64,000 nucleotides of DNA from Cololabis saira (taxonomy: Eukaryota > Chordata > Actinopteri > Beloniformes > Belonidae). Position 1 is the first letter of the stretch, and each line of letters opens with the position of its first letter. The DNA is taken from NCBI RefSeq assembly GCF_033807715.1, contig NC_084587.1:13621017-13685016 (forward strand). The letters run 5' to 3'. The translations under genes and the position numbers were made by a program. Positions 48,264 to 60,009 of the stretch are shown here, piece after piece. The notes below the pieces were generated by a model, which made no database searches, was not told the DNA's origin, and saw only the letters and a program-made list of their open reading frames with translations.

Positions 48264-48940
48264 ATTTAAAGGTGACCTATTATGGCATTTAATGTATATT
48301 TTAAACAGGCATTGAATGTCTTAAGAACAAGCTTTTGAATGTTTTTTCTACATAAATGAGAAATTCAGCCTCTGGGCCATGTCTTTATTTTTACCGTTTC
48401 TAACCTTCTCTATGAGGGATTCTGAGGGGAGGGGGGGCTATGTTAATGAGGCTCTGTGCTGATTGGCTGCCTGAATGACGTGTAGCACGGGAGCTTTAAG
48501 CCTGAATCACAGTTGAGGGTCAATGATGTATAAGGCCTTTGAGTTATTTATCTCAAAATTAATAGATTTCCTTAACAAAATTTATATTTTAATAAGTATC
48601 AGTAATTAAATGAACTTTTCAAGAAAGATAGACTCATATGTCCTTTCATTTTTGAAAACCATTTTGAAATACATTTTATCTATAATGGAAGTGTCACCCT
48701 CATAAAGCCATTTATGCATACTATACCAATGATTTATATTTGAACCAAAACTGATAGACATTAAATTTTGAATTTGTTACAAAATTGCCATTCGTTGGTT
48801 ACCATGACGGGTGGTCGGCCCAAATGATGAGAAACAGCAGACAGTTAAGATTTGAGACAAATTTAAAGACAAATATTAAAGAATCAGCATAACTATGTCA
48901 TTGTATGTTCCTATGTTTTTCATAATAGGTCTTCTTTAAA
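48264..48940 (+). mobile_element. GACCTATTATG TIR element, copy 2
   Basis: Left end TTTAAAGGTGACCTATTATG, right end CATAATAGGTCTTCTTTAAA. The right arm from 48550 is nearly identical to 43100-43586. It is non-coding and about 677 bp, so it shows the unexpanded size of copy 1. Confidence 0.75.
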
Positions 48941-48944
48941 GAGG

Positions 48945-49335
48945 GATAACCTTCATTTATAGTTAGAAGGAGAACCATGAACATTTTCAATATGTTTTGC
49001 AAGACGTGGAACCACATTTATAAAGAAATCATGGAATTTATTAGCAATTTGTGTATGCTCTGTTATCCTATGCACCATCCTGAAATGTAGACTGGGCTGG
49101 AATAGATGATTTTTTTTCTTGTTGAGTGATTCTTTCAATATTATCCATAGATCATTTATTTATTTCTAATAAGGTGGTTGTATTTATTCCTATAATTTTT
49201 GTATGTAGCACAATTTAAAGGACTAGGACTTTGTAAATGCCTTTTATAAAGCTTGTTTTTCTTTAAAGCGTATTTCCTAAGTTCTATAGTAAACCATGGT
49301 TTGTTAAGGTTTTCAGAGCTTCCTTTATCGTCCTT
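48945..49335 (-). pseudogene. LINE pol fragment, copy 2
   Basis: Same fragment as 43800-44260 on the minus strand: NKPWFTIELRK, KNKLY, NHLIRNK, then QIANKFHDFFINVVPRLAK. It carries stops and frameshifts. Both copies sit immediately before a family 1 element, which supports a segmental duplication. Confidence 0.78.
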
Positions 49336-50187
49336 TATCGGTACACACCTGTATCATAGCACAACTTAAAGAAAAGTCTCTTGGCGCCATGGCCGAAACC
49401 CAACAGGAAGTCGGCCAGTTTGAATTAATCATGTAATTTTGGCGCAATTTATGCCATTCCTTCAGCCGCTTCTTCGCCCGAACCGTAACGTGCACCCAGG
49501 TGTGTTATACATCAAAATGTGCGTCTCCATCCTGCAATAACGTGCATAACTTTTCTCAGTCAAAAGCGTTACCGTGGCGATGATAGACGCCAAAAAGCGC
49601 GCCCCCACTTCATCTGATTGGTCCATACAGATAAAACTTCGTGCCTCAAGTCCCACAATACGCTTTGACGTACATGAACAAAAATCGGTACACACCTGTA
49701 TCATGTCGCAACTTAAAGGAAAGCCAGGCCTGTCGATACATTTGATATTTCATGGTTTGCATTAATGGGCGTGGCCTAACGGCTCAACAGCGCCCACTAG
49801 AATACCTTTCTCTCCCATAACTTTTGAAAGGTTTGACATAAAGAGTCGTGGGTGGTGTCATCGGACTCGGTATTGAGTCCTTGACCATAATTGGTGAAAA
49901 TTAGCCCCGCCCCTTCTTCTGATTGGTTGTCCCGATTTTCTGCTATAACTTTTGAATGGTTTGACATAGAGAGTCGTGGGTGGTGTCATCAGATTCTGTA
50001 TGGAGTCCTTGACCTTCATTGGCCTGAATTAGCCCCGCCCCTTTTTCTGATTGGTTGTCCCTTTTTTCTGCTATAACTTTTGAATGGTTTGACATAGGAA
50101 GTCGTGGGTGGTGTCATTTCTGATATGCTTATGGGGGGCGGTGGCCGTGAGTGCGAGGGCCCGTTCATCGCTGCTTGCAGCTTTAAT
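49336..50187 (+). repeat. array element 8 (family 1, 5' truncated)
   Basis: Enters an A subunit abruptly at TCGGTACACACCTGTATCAT. One A landmark variant lies near 49473, followed by B subunits and the 3' hairpin at 50170-50181. Confidence 0.85.
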
Positions 50188-51722
50188 TATTATTCTTATT
50201 CCGCACTTTTTTTCGTCCGTTAATACGGCCCGAACCGCAACGTGCACCCATGCATGGCATACATCGTTGGATGCGGCTCCATCGTGATTCGATGGGCATT
50301 ACTTTTCTCCGTAATAGGGGTTACCGTGGCAACGCTAGTTGCCAAAAAGCAAAAAAAAAGGCGAAAATTCCCACGCTTATTGCTCGGCCGAACTTTATCG
50401 TAGAGACATCGTTCAAACTTTCAAACACTCGGCCCGATAGTCACTAAAGGACCATAAAACTTCATCATGCTACTTATTACGGTTTTTGCGATATTTAACT
50501 TTCAATTTAAAAAAAAAATCTATTTTATTTTGGACGCTTGTTGCTAGGCAACGGTTTATCGTACAGACATCATTACAACATTGACAAACCCGGGACGCTT
50601 TGTACTGCAACATATTTTAGTCTCGTCATGCTTGCTATTACGGTTTTTGAGATATTCCACATTGTTCATTTTGATGCTAACGGAACTTCGGATGCTTGTT
50701 GCGCGGCAACGCGGTATCGCAGAGACTTTGTTCCAACGTTAAAAGACTCAGCTTGATGTGGACTACACCATACTGAGGTCTCATTACGCTCTCGTTTACA
50801 GCTTTTGAGATATTAAAGCCAAATTGTCCCATTCTATCCTATGGGGCTTGTTACCATGGCAACAAAAACCTATGCATTTGTATGGGAGAGCATGTGAATA
50901 AACAATCTGTTAATACTGCTCGGACCGCAATGTGCACCCATGCATGGCATATATCGTTGGATGCGTCTCCATCGTGCCTCGATGGGCATTACTTTTTTCA
51001 GTCAAAAGTGCTACCGTGGCAACGCTAGATGCCAAAAAGCCAAAAAAAAGGCGAAAATTCAGACGCTTATTGCTCGGCCGGACTTTATCGTAGAGACATA
51101 GTTCAAACTTTCAAACACTCGGCCCGATTGGCACTAACGGAGCCTAGAACCTCATTATGCCATTTTTTTAAGTTTTTGTGATATTGACCTTTCATTTTTT
51201 TTTTAATTTCCGTTTGACTTTGGACGCTTGTTGCTAGGCAACAGATTATCGTAGAGACATCATACAAATGTTCCCTGACTCGGCACGCTGTGACCTTCAA
51301 CGTATTAAAATTTCATGAAGCTGTGATTTAAGGAAAGTTTAATGTAAAATCCATGCCAAATGGCCCCATTCATTCGGATGGGTTTTTTTAAACCATGGTG
51401 GAAAAAAAACCTATCCGTTAACGTAGCCTGAACCGGAACGTGCACCCATGCATGGCATACATCGTTGGATGCGTCTCCATCGTGCCTCGATGGGCATTGC
51501 TTTTCTCAGTCAAAAGCGTTACCGTGGGGACGCTAGACGGCAAAAAGCGCGCCCCATTAATAGCTATTGGGAGCACAGGAATGAATGAAATACAACCGTA
51601 AACACCTCAAACTGACATAAAACCGCCCCGAACACAAACACTGCAGCCCCAAACCAGAGCAGCGAGAGGGCTCGAATGGGCGGTAGGGCATGCCCATATC
51701 AAAATTTCCAGAAATTTTCTAG
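50188..51722 (+). repeat. array element, family 3
   Basis: Three subunits start with a TTAATACGGCCCGAACCGCA-type landmark near 50219, 50910 and, diverged, 51417. They share GTTACCGTGGCAACGCTAG and ATGCATGGCATACATCGTTG. The block parallels the second half of the family 1 A subunit. Long runs with TTGTTGCTAGGCAAC separate the subunits. The end is a perfect 7-bp-stem hairpin, AAAATTT-CCAG-AAATTTT, directly followed by CTAG and T. Confidence 0.8.
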
Positions 51723-53497
51723 TATTATTATTATTTTTCTTCTGACAAAGTGATGGCCTTTTTGCCCCCCTTAACATGCCCAAAAAGTCACCAAATTTTG
51801 CACCCAAGTCAGGCCTGGCGAAAAATTTGATATTTAATGGTTTGCATTAATGGGCGTGGCAAAATGGCTCAACAGCGCCCCCTTGAAAACTTTGTGCCTC
51901 AAGCCCCACGATACGGTTTGACGTACATGCACGAAAATCGGTACACACCTGTATCATGGGACAACTTAAAGAAAAGTCTCTTGCTGTCATGCCCGAAACC
52001 GAACAGGAAGTCGGCCATTTTGAATTAATCGTGTCACTTTGGCGCAATTTATGCCATTCCTTCGGCAGTTAATTCAGCCCGAACCGTAACGTGCACCCAG
52101 GTGTATTATACATCAAAATGTGCGTCTCCCTCCTTCGACCACACGCATTACTTTTCTCTTTCAAAAGCATTACCGTGGCGACGCTAGACGCCAAAAAGCG
52201 CGGCCACCCTTCATCTGGTTGGTTCAGACAGAAAAAACTTTGCGCCTCAAGCCCCATAATACGGTTTGACGTACATGAACGAAAATTGGTACACTCCTGT
52301 ATCATGTCGCAACTAAAAGAAAAGTCTCTTGGCGCCATGGCCGAAACCGAACAGGAAGTCGGCCATTTTGAACATTCTGAATTAATTGCGTAATTTTGGA
52401 GCAATATATGCCATTCTTCGAGAGTTAATTCAGCCCGAACCGTATCGTGAACCCAGATGTGTTATACATCAAAATGTGCGTCTCCATCCTGCGACTACAC
52501 GCATTACTTTTCTCTTTCGAAAGTGTTACCGTGGCGACGCTAGACGCCAACAAGCGCACCCCCCCTTCATCTGATTGGTCCATATTTGATAGTTCCCCAA
52601 AATGCACCAAATTTGGCATGCAAGCCAGGCCTGGTGATAAATTTGATATTTCATGGTTTGCATTAATGGGCGTGGCAAAATGGCTCAACAGCGCCCCCCG
52701 GAAAACTTTGTGCCTCAAGCCCCACAATACGGTTTGACGTACATGCACGAAAATCGCTACACACCTGTATCATGGCACAACTTAAAGAAAAGTCTCTTGG
52801 AGCCATGGCCAAAACCCAACAGGATGTCGGTCATTTTGAATAAATTGTGTCATTTTGGCGAAATTTATGCCATTCCTTCGAGAGTTAATTCAGCCCGAAC
52901 CGTATCGTGCACCCAGGTGTGTTATACATCAAAATGTGCGTCTACATCCTGCGACACCACGCATAACTTTTCTCTTTCAAAAGTGTTACCGTGGCGACGC
53001 TAGACGCCAAAAGGCGCGCCCCCCCTTCATGTGATTGGTCCATATTTGATAGTTCTCCAAAAGTCACCAAATTTTGCATGCAAGCCAGGCCTGGTGATAA
53101 ATTTTATATTTCATGGTTTGCATTAATGGGCGTGGCCTAACGGCTCAACAGCGCCACCTTGAATACTTTTCTCTGCCATAACTTTTGAATGGTTTGACAT
53201 AGAGAGTCGTGGGTGGTGTCATCAGATTCTGTATGGAGTCCTTGACCTTCATTGGCCTGAATTAGCCCCGCCCCTTTTTCTGATTGGTTGTCCCTTTTTT
53301 CTGCTATAAACTTTGAATGGTTTGACATAGGAAGTCGTAGGTGGTGTCAAGGGACTCTGCAATGAGTCCTTGAGCTTCTTTGGCCTGAATTAGCCCCGCC
53401 CCTTCTTCTGATTGGTTGTCCCTTTTTTATAATAAAATCGCCACGAGCCGCCAGTCGCTCTCGCGCTGACTCCCGCTTCCTGATTCAAACGTCTGCC

Positions 53498-53707
53498 GGC
53501 CCCGCCCCCCGACCAATCGGTGGCGAGTAGGGTGATGACGGCCCCGCCTCCCGACCAATCAGTGGCGCGGAGGGTGATGACGGCCCCGCCCCCCGACCAA
53601 TCGGTGGCGAGTAGGGTGATGACGGCCCCGCCCCCCGACCAATCAGTGGCGAGTAGGGTGATGACGGCCCCGCCCCCCGACCAATCAGCTCCCTGTAATG
53701 TGGTGAC
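53498..53707. repeat. 42-bp minisatellite, 5 copies
   Basis: Units at 53498, 53540, 53582, 53624 and 53666, exactly 42 bp apart, each with a GC box (CCGCCTCC in copy 2) and CCAATCAG or CCAATCGG. Confidence 0.93.
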
Positions 53708-53905
53708 GTCAGAAATATTCCCAGCTCAGCCCGGTTACAACCTTGGCAGAATGGTTACAGAAAAAGTAATAATTAAAATAGTAGGGTTTTACTAATATTT
53801 CTAACTTACAAATATTTAAAAAAATTAGAAAAAACAGCTCCAGACTCACATACTAAATATCGATATGTTGGTCTTTCCTAAGTCAGTAGGTCAAATAGGA
53901 ATGAG

Positions 53906-53990
53906 AAGCTGAGTCTTAGCTCAGCCAGAGCGTTCCCGTCTTTGGAGTCAGATATCAGAGTTCGATTCCCCCAGTATCCAGACTTTTTTG
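53906..53990 (+). other. tRNA-like A-box/B-box module, copy 3 (best preserved)
   Basis: TAGCTCAGCCAG at 53917-53928 matches the A-box consensus TRGCNNAGYNGG at 11 of 12 positions. AGTTCGATTCC at 53959-53969 matches the B-box GGTTCGANTCC at 10 of 11. Their 42-bp offset is close to that of a real tRNA gene. A T-run (53983-53988) follows. The acceptor and T-arm stems do not pair, so it is a decayed tRNA or a SINE-like head. Confidence 0.55.
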
Positions 53991-54980
53991 TCAGCAATTT
54001 TTTTTTTCTACATCAATATGTGCGTCCCTGTCCTGCAACGACGCACATTACTTTTCTCATTTAAAAGCGTTACCGCGGCAACGCTAGACACCAAAAAGTG
54101 CGCCCACCCTTCATCTGATTGGTTCAGAGGGAAAAAACTTTGAGCCTCAAGCCCCATAATACGGTTTGACGTACATGAACGAAAATCGGTACACACCTGT
54201 ATCATGTCGCAACTTAAAGAAAAGTCTCTTGGCGCCATGGCCGAAATTGAACAGGAAGTCGGCCATTTTGAATTAATTGTGTAATTTTGGCGCAATTAAT
54301 GCCATTCCTTCGGCAATTAATACGGCCCGAACCGTAACGTGCATCCAGGTGACTTATACCTCAAAATGTGCGTCTCCATCTTGCGACTACGCGCATTACT
54401 TTTCTCTTTCAAAAGTGTTACCGTGGCGATGCTAGACGCCAAAAAGCGTGCCCCCTTAATCTGATTGGTCCATATTTGATAGTTCTCCAAAAGTCACCAA
54501 ATTTTGCATGCAAGCCAGGCCTGGTGATAAATTTGATATTTCATGGTTTGCATTAATGGGCGTGGCAAAATGGCTCAACAGCACCCCCCAGAAAACTTTT
54601 CTCTGCCATAACTTTTGAATGGTTTGACATAAAGAGTCATGGGTGGTGTCATGGGACTCGGTATTGAGTCCTTGACCATAATTGGTGAAAATTAGCCCCG
54701 CCCCTTCTTTTGATTGGTTGTCCCTATTTCCTGCTGTAACTTTTGAATGGTTTGACATGGAGAGTCGTGGGTGGTGTCATCAGACTCTGTATGGAGTCCT
54801 TGACCTTCATTGGCCTGAATTAGCCCCGCCCCTTCTTGTGATTGGTTGTCCCTTTTTTCTGCTATAACTTTTGAATGGTTTGACATAGGAAGTCGTGGGT
54901 GGTGTCATTTCTGATATGCTTATGGGGGGCGGCGGCCGTGAGTGCGAGGGCCCGTTCATCGCTGCTTGCAGCTTTAATTT

Positions 54981-56332
54981 TGGTTGTTTTCCTTTACCTT
55001 TTCCCATACTTTTTCCTTTTGGTCTATCATGTTGTCAATTACTCAACGTTTACCTTTAATCAACGACTTATTGTTCCATTACCTTTAGTCATCCACTGAT
55101 GCTTCTCAATAGATTCATAATCTATAATAAGTCAACGAGTCGGCTTTGTTTTGCGCAGAGAGGACGTGGGACTAAGTGGCTGCTTTTCATAACGTAGCTG
55201 ACAAGACATCAAGGAATAAAAGCCAGCTTTGAGGATTGATTAGAAAATTGATGTCGCTGTCTCTTCATATTGTTTGCTCAAAAACCAAATATGGCGGAGG
55301 AAAAAGAAATGCACTGATCATTTTGGTGTCAGATGTGATTGTCTGTCTTGTCAGTGAAGAAACAGTTGTGAACGTCGAGAAAGAGCCTGACTGACAAGTG
55401 AAGGAAAACTAGAGGGAGGAGAAAGCTGAAGGGGAGGTGATGACGAACGCCGGTATGAATCGGCTCAAAAATGTTTTATTCTGCTGCTGTCTCCATCCGT
55501 GACAGATGATTATTTACTTAAAAGCATAAAAGCGGAGAGACGCTGTCATCACCACGTACTTACATGACATGTACAAATTTAGGAACTCCGAGAAAAGTTT
55601 GCCACTTCAGCTGCATCGTGTTAAATATTGAACGAACAAATAAAGTCAAATGTCCAATATCTACATACACGGAGAAGGTACACACCAAACGCAGCTTCAT
55701 TGATTTTCTGTTTAGGACCGCAAACAAACAAACAAAAAAAATACTATCGGCACAGTTTACTCTTCTGCAACCACTTATTTGACTTTTCCAAAGTGAGAGA
55801 AGAAGATTGTGGCAACAGTGAGAGCTCCATAAACAGAGCCGGTTTTGATTTAGCTGCGTTACAAATCTATTATTCATTATTTTAATTTTAGTCAGCAAAT
55901 ATTTATTTTATGTACTCCTGGGAGGGGGTGGAGGGCTACTTAATGTGCTCCAGGAAGTCTGCACAGGATAACAAACAAGAATTCTACAAAGAAACATGTG
56001 GATTTGAAAAAACTCATATCATAAGTATCATAAGTTGGAAAGATATGAACAGTGATCCTTATATTAACTTATTTACATGAACTTTTATTTCTTTGTGGAT
56101 TAATATTAATAGACATCCGTTTTTTGCATTTCAGGCCTGCGGCATAATCCAAATAAAGCTGGTTTTGGGGAAATCCAGTAGTAAGACAAAAGGAAAAGTT
56201 TAAAATAATTATGTTGTTTCAAACAGATTATTGTTATGAGGATGTGATGCAGAAGAAGGTCCATGAAAAGCGGAGCGTTTAAGCACCAAAGACGTGCAAA
56301 GGACCTCTGTAAAGTCAACACGAGTGAGAAAA
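54981..56332. other. intronic sequence after the array
   Basis: Ordinary AT-rich intron, no element recognised. Confidence 0.55.
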
Positions 56333-57000
56333 TGACTACATTTACATGCAGTCAGAATTCGGGTTATTGCTAATATTCCGGTTACTGAAACATTCAGAAT
56401 ATTCCGTTTACATGCGTGAGCAAACAGGGTTATCCCTGTATACATGGTGATTAATCATTCGGGATATCTCCATCAAACCAGCGACGCGCGGAGAACTTGA
56501 TGACGCAATTCCCGTCATTTCCGCTTCTTCTTCCTGTATCCAAATTCAAAACAAATGCTGCTTCGTGCAACTTTTCGCTCACCTCCTTGTAAATCTCGCT
56601 ATCCCCGTACTTTCTACCGTCTACAAATGCCAAAATGTTTATATCCTTTATTACATTTATAAAATGATTAGTCTCCTCCTCACTTCGAAAGTGTGGCGTG
56701 GTCTTGCGTTTCTCCGTGTTTATAAGAACTTCCTGGACTCAAAAGACCAGGATTCCTTGCAAACAGAGCATGCGCAGAAAACAAATTCCTGTTCCGTTTG
56801 ATGGGGATATCTCGTTTGGCGTTTACATGACCGAATATTCGGGTTTTAAAAGGAGTAACCCAGGGGTCATATTTGGCTTTTTAAAAACCTGAATATGAGC
56901 AAATTCGGGTTATTCAAAGTGTTTACATGGCCATGCAAATTCGGGTTATTGCCAATATTCGGGTTTTAAAAGGGTTATTGAGTGCATGTAAACGCAGTCA
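56333..57000. mobile_element. TIR element with TGACTNCNTTTACATGC ends
   Basis: The left end TGACTACATTTACATGCAGT and the inverted right end TGACTGCGTTTACATGCACT define a 668-bp element. Both ends carry repeated ATTCGGGTTATT motifs. On the minus strand at 56451-56633 an open frame with DSEIYKEVSEKLHEAAF resembles a Myb/SANT-like DNA-binding fragment, as found next to PIF/Harbinger transposases. That is a weak, by-eye similarity. Confidence 0.7.
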
Positions 57001-57732
57001 ATCTTACATGTTTCAAGACAATGCTCCTCGTATTTACATTAGGCAAATATGTGCATATTTCTCCTTCTAAAGTGCATAACAATATGAAATGTTTAAAGAA
57101 ATCTGGAAGAAACTAAATGCCTAAAGGATGCAAGTATTACATCATTTCAACTTTCTCTGATTTGGCCAGTATTTATGATTTATCTGACTGACCTGAATCA
57201 CCTCATTTGGTCTTACGACACATCTGCACTGCAGCCGTGTTCTACAGCATATGCTGCTTGAGCCAGGGCGTTTAATACAACATGACTGCACGCACGGACC
57301 GGCCCCGACTTTAACAAAAGGATGCTCGGAACAAGCAGCTGCGGACCGACACGCTTAATGAACACTATTTCTGGCGTGATAGAGGATGAAAATAGCAGTG
57401 AGGGAAGAAAAAAAAAGTGGGGGAAAAATTATCAAATAGTCACAAAATAGTTTTTGGGTGAAATATATTTTTAAATGAGATCTCCTGCAGCCTCTTTGGC
57501 AGTGAACTGAACCAAAAAAAAAAAAGCTGTTCAATTATGCATGTTCAGCAGGTAGACACTTTTCATGCATGTACAAAAACATGTCAGCTGATCAAAGTGC
57601 ATTTATGGATGCGGGTGACTCACGAGGATGAGCAGATTTGTAAATGTGAGCTGAACCTGCTGCAACTTTGAAGTTTTTCATAAATTAGTCAGTTTAGTCG
57701 GATGATTAACGACAAATTCTGCTCACGCTCAC
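57001..57732. other. intronic sequence, no gene recognised
   Basis: AT-rich intron immediately 3' (transcript sense) of the NDST exon at 57733-57918. Nothing recognised. Confidence 0.55.
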
Positions 57733-57918
57733 CATTATGCTGCTGTGGATGAAGCCCTTGCGGTAGCGGGCGGGTTTGAGGTGGGGGTACTCCTCGGTGC
57801 TGGTGACCCGGATGTTCCACACGCGCCTCCACGCCTCGTACAGTTGCAGGTGCGCCGGGTAGACGCCCGAGTGGTGCGGGGCCACGGCGTAGCCCATGTC
57901 CACTGGGATGTTGTGCTC
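57733..57918 (-). CDS. ndst3: NDST exon ([13 protein letters not shown] block)
   Basis: This 186-nt exon encodes exactly 62 codons in phase 0 at both ends. It starts [20 protein letters not shown], runs through [15 protein letters not shown] and ends FIHSSIM. These are invariant or near-invariant NDST blocks from the C-terminal half of the N-deacetylase domain. The acceptor is ccttcag before 57918 and the donor gtgagcgtgagc after 57733. Coding GC is high compared with the AT-rich intron. The next exon in the transcript is 42.5 kb away at 15281, and the protein is continuous across that junction (IM to VLPRQTC), so no exon is missing inside the repeat array. Confidence 0.96.
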
Positions 57919-58242
57919 CTGAAGGTTATATAAATAAACACAGAAATTATGGCGCAATTGCAGCTCACAAAGGACTTTGTAGAACATAAACGGACAGAGC
58001 CCAACGGTTTGACCTTGCAGGAGAAGGTGGTAGTTTGTGTTGGGTTCGTTATGGTGCCGGCCTTGGGTTGGGAATTAGGAAAAATATAGTTTGTGTGAGC
58101 CTGCGTACATGTGTGTGAGCCCGAGGCTGAACGCTTGCTGAGTGCATCCAGAAGACTGATGGTGTTGTCCTTTGCTCTGACACACACCTACATACACTGT
58201 CAACGCTAAGCATCAGCGGTCAGGGGATGAGGGAGAGGAGAG

Positions 58243-58289
58243 TGTGTGCGTGTGTGTGTGTGTGTGTGAGTGTGTGTGTGTGTGTGTGG
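58243..58289. repeat. (GT)n microsatellite
   Basis: GT dinucleotide tract with single interruptions (GTGAGTG). Confidence 0.9.
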
Positions 58290-59160
58290 GTAAGACAGAG
58301 GTTAGTGATCACACTTTATGTTCGGGCTCACCTTCAACGGCATGGAGCAGCCTGTCTTACCATATTGTTTGTGTGACACGGCAGTCCAACACGGTCATAC
58401 AAATCATCCTCACTCACACACGCTCCCGCAAAGCACGGCAGAATAAAGCTGAGTGACCAAAACCGAGTACATTTCATAATAATCGGATGTTAAACAGATG
58501 TTTTTTTGGAAGGAAAACTAAACCTATGCTGTTCTGAACAAACTGCACCTCTGTTGAAATGTGGTCAGTTTGCATGAGCTAGTGAGCTAATGCAAAGTAG
58601 TCCTGATAAGTCCTGATAAGAACAGTTAATAACATTTTCAGTAAAATGATCTCTTCACCCGTCTAATTTAAAGTGCAATATAAAGGATTAACAGCTTCAA
58701 CCACAGCAAACATAACAAAGAAAAGAGTTAACAAGCAGATATCAGATTAGGTATGCAAATGTATGACTTTAAAATGTGACACCAGAAAAAAATTAGTGTT
58801 TTTTCCCTTGTATAACTGCATATTAGAGACTGGAACACACAAACTGTATGTCATCATTTCCCTTCCTCTCATCATTCCAGTCTTTAATTTTCCATTTTAG
58901 GCTGCAGCCACAGTAAACAGCCTATCATTTGTTCATGAAATTGTTGATATTAGTTTTGGCGCAATGGCATGGATGGATAGCTGCCGAGTCTTTTTGCTAA
59001 ACATGCTTTCAAATTCCATGTACTGTTTGTCCACTGCACATCATGTTTCTGGCCTTACATCTTGCTGGCTTAGGGTACATTTTTAACTTTATTTATCTTA
59101 ACTCAAAATAAAGGGTTTCTATGAACATCTCGTGCACAAAAACATCTCTATCTCATTTAT

Positions 59161-59248
59161 CAATCAGTCAATCAATCAAATCAAATGTTATTGTATAGCA
59201 CTTTTCAGTTAACTCATCTGTGCTTTAAAAAAAGTGCTTTACAGGTTG
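59161..59248. repeat. possible retroposon fragment (TTGTATAGCACTTTTC)
   Basis: ATTGTATAGCACTTTTCAG followed by AAAAAGTGCTTTACAGG is a pattern common in teleost interspersed repeats. The two parts are partly inverted copies of each other. Low certainty. Confidence 0.4.
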
Positions 59249-59289
59249 CTTTTTTTTGAAAACACATGAATGCTTAAATGAGTAAACAC

Positions 59290-59362
59290 ATGACTGACTG
59301 ACTGACTGACTGACTGAATGAATGAATGAATGAATGAATGAATGAATGAATGAATGAATGAA
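59290..59362. repeat. (TGAC)n(GAAT)n compound microsatellite
   Basis: About seven TGAC units followed by about eleven GAAT units. Confidence 0.95.
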
Positions 59363-59730
59363 GCAGAAAATGGGAACGCAGAATTCTTAGTCTATGAGGA
59401 TTTACTGCCGTAGTGAGAACAGGTTTTGATGGAAACTTTTTTCTTACACTGAAAACTAATTTAAAAGTAAATTATGGTCTTTACTTATTCCCTGAGACAA
59501 TCGCCATGACAACACCCCTTCAAGTGTCGAACAAGAGTCCTATGGTTCGGGCAACAATTTCCAATCCAATCCATAACTCCTACTCACTTTACCCATGGTA
59601 TTAGCTTGTTGAGACTGAACGTCCACGAACGTATAGTCTTTGTTTTTATATCTCCTGTTGTGCAGGACTGTCAAATCGATGGGGAAAGCCTTTGCCTCCG
59701 TGCAAATAAAAGTCTATCTTATCCGTATGT

Positions 59731-60009
59731 CCATCCATCTTCTTTATATGCCTCATCATCTTCGAGGTCACGCTGGTTTAGGCTACCTAATCTTTCGTCG
59801 GGTGACAGCCAACCCTGGACAGGCTAACCTTAAGGCCACAAAGAGACAAACATGGCAAACTCCCACACGTGCTCACACATGATTCTACAGTCAATTTAGA
59901 ATCATCTGAGATGCAAGTTTTGGGGCGTTGTGAGGAAGCTGGAGAACACTGGAGGCATGAGGAGAACCACAGAGGTGTGAGGAGATCATGCAAACGTCAC
60001 ACAGAAACA
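59731..60009 (+). repeat. decayed teleost retroposon tail
   Basis: Blocks in order: CCATCCATCTTCTTTAT, GAGGTCACGCTGG, CCCTGGACAGGCTAACC, AGAGACAAACATGGCAAACT, and finally GATCATGCAAACGTCACACA. This order is that of a very abundant fish interspersed repeat (LINE/SINE-tail type). It is highly diverged and non-coding. Confidence 0.55.

Larger units (their letters stand above)
51723..54980 (+). repeat. array element 9 (family 1, last, long form)
   Basis: An ATT tract, three A subunits (landmarks near 52067, 52424 and 52881), B subunits and a 42-bp minisatellite with five copies (53498-53707). A tRNA-like module (53906-53990), a further A subunit and B subunits follow, with the 3' hairpin GCTGCTTGCAGC at 54961-54972. 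Sequence after 54980 no longer resembles the array, so this is its right border. It lacks the YY1/CA-TA insert found in elements 1 and 6. Confidence 0.86.

Noticed and set aside
53906..53990. A functional tRNA gene
   Set aside because: The A and B boxes are good but the acceptor and T-arm stems do not pair, so only a tRNA-like module is claimed.
56451..56633. A real gene on the minus strand with Myb/SANT similarity
   Set aside because: It lies wholly inside a 668-bp TIR element and is only 60 codons, so it is treated as a transposon fragment.
57735..58187. 150-codon minus-strand frame overlapping an NDST exon
   Set aside because: It reads the exon in the wrong frame and runs through the splice site. 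The conserved NDST frame is the other one.
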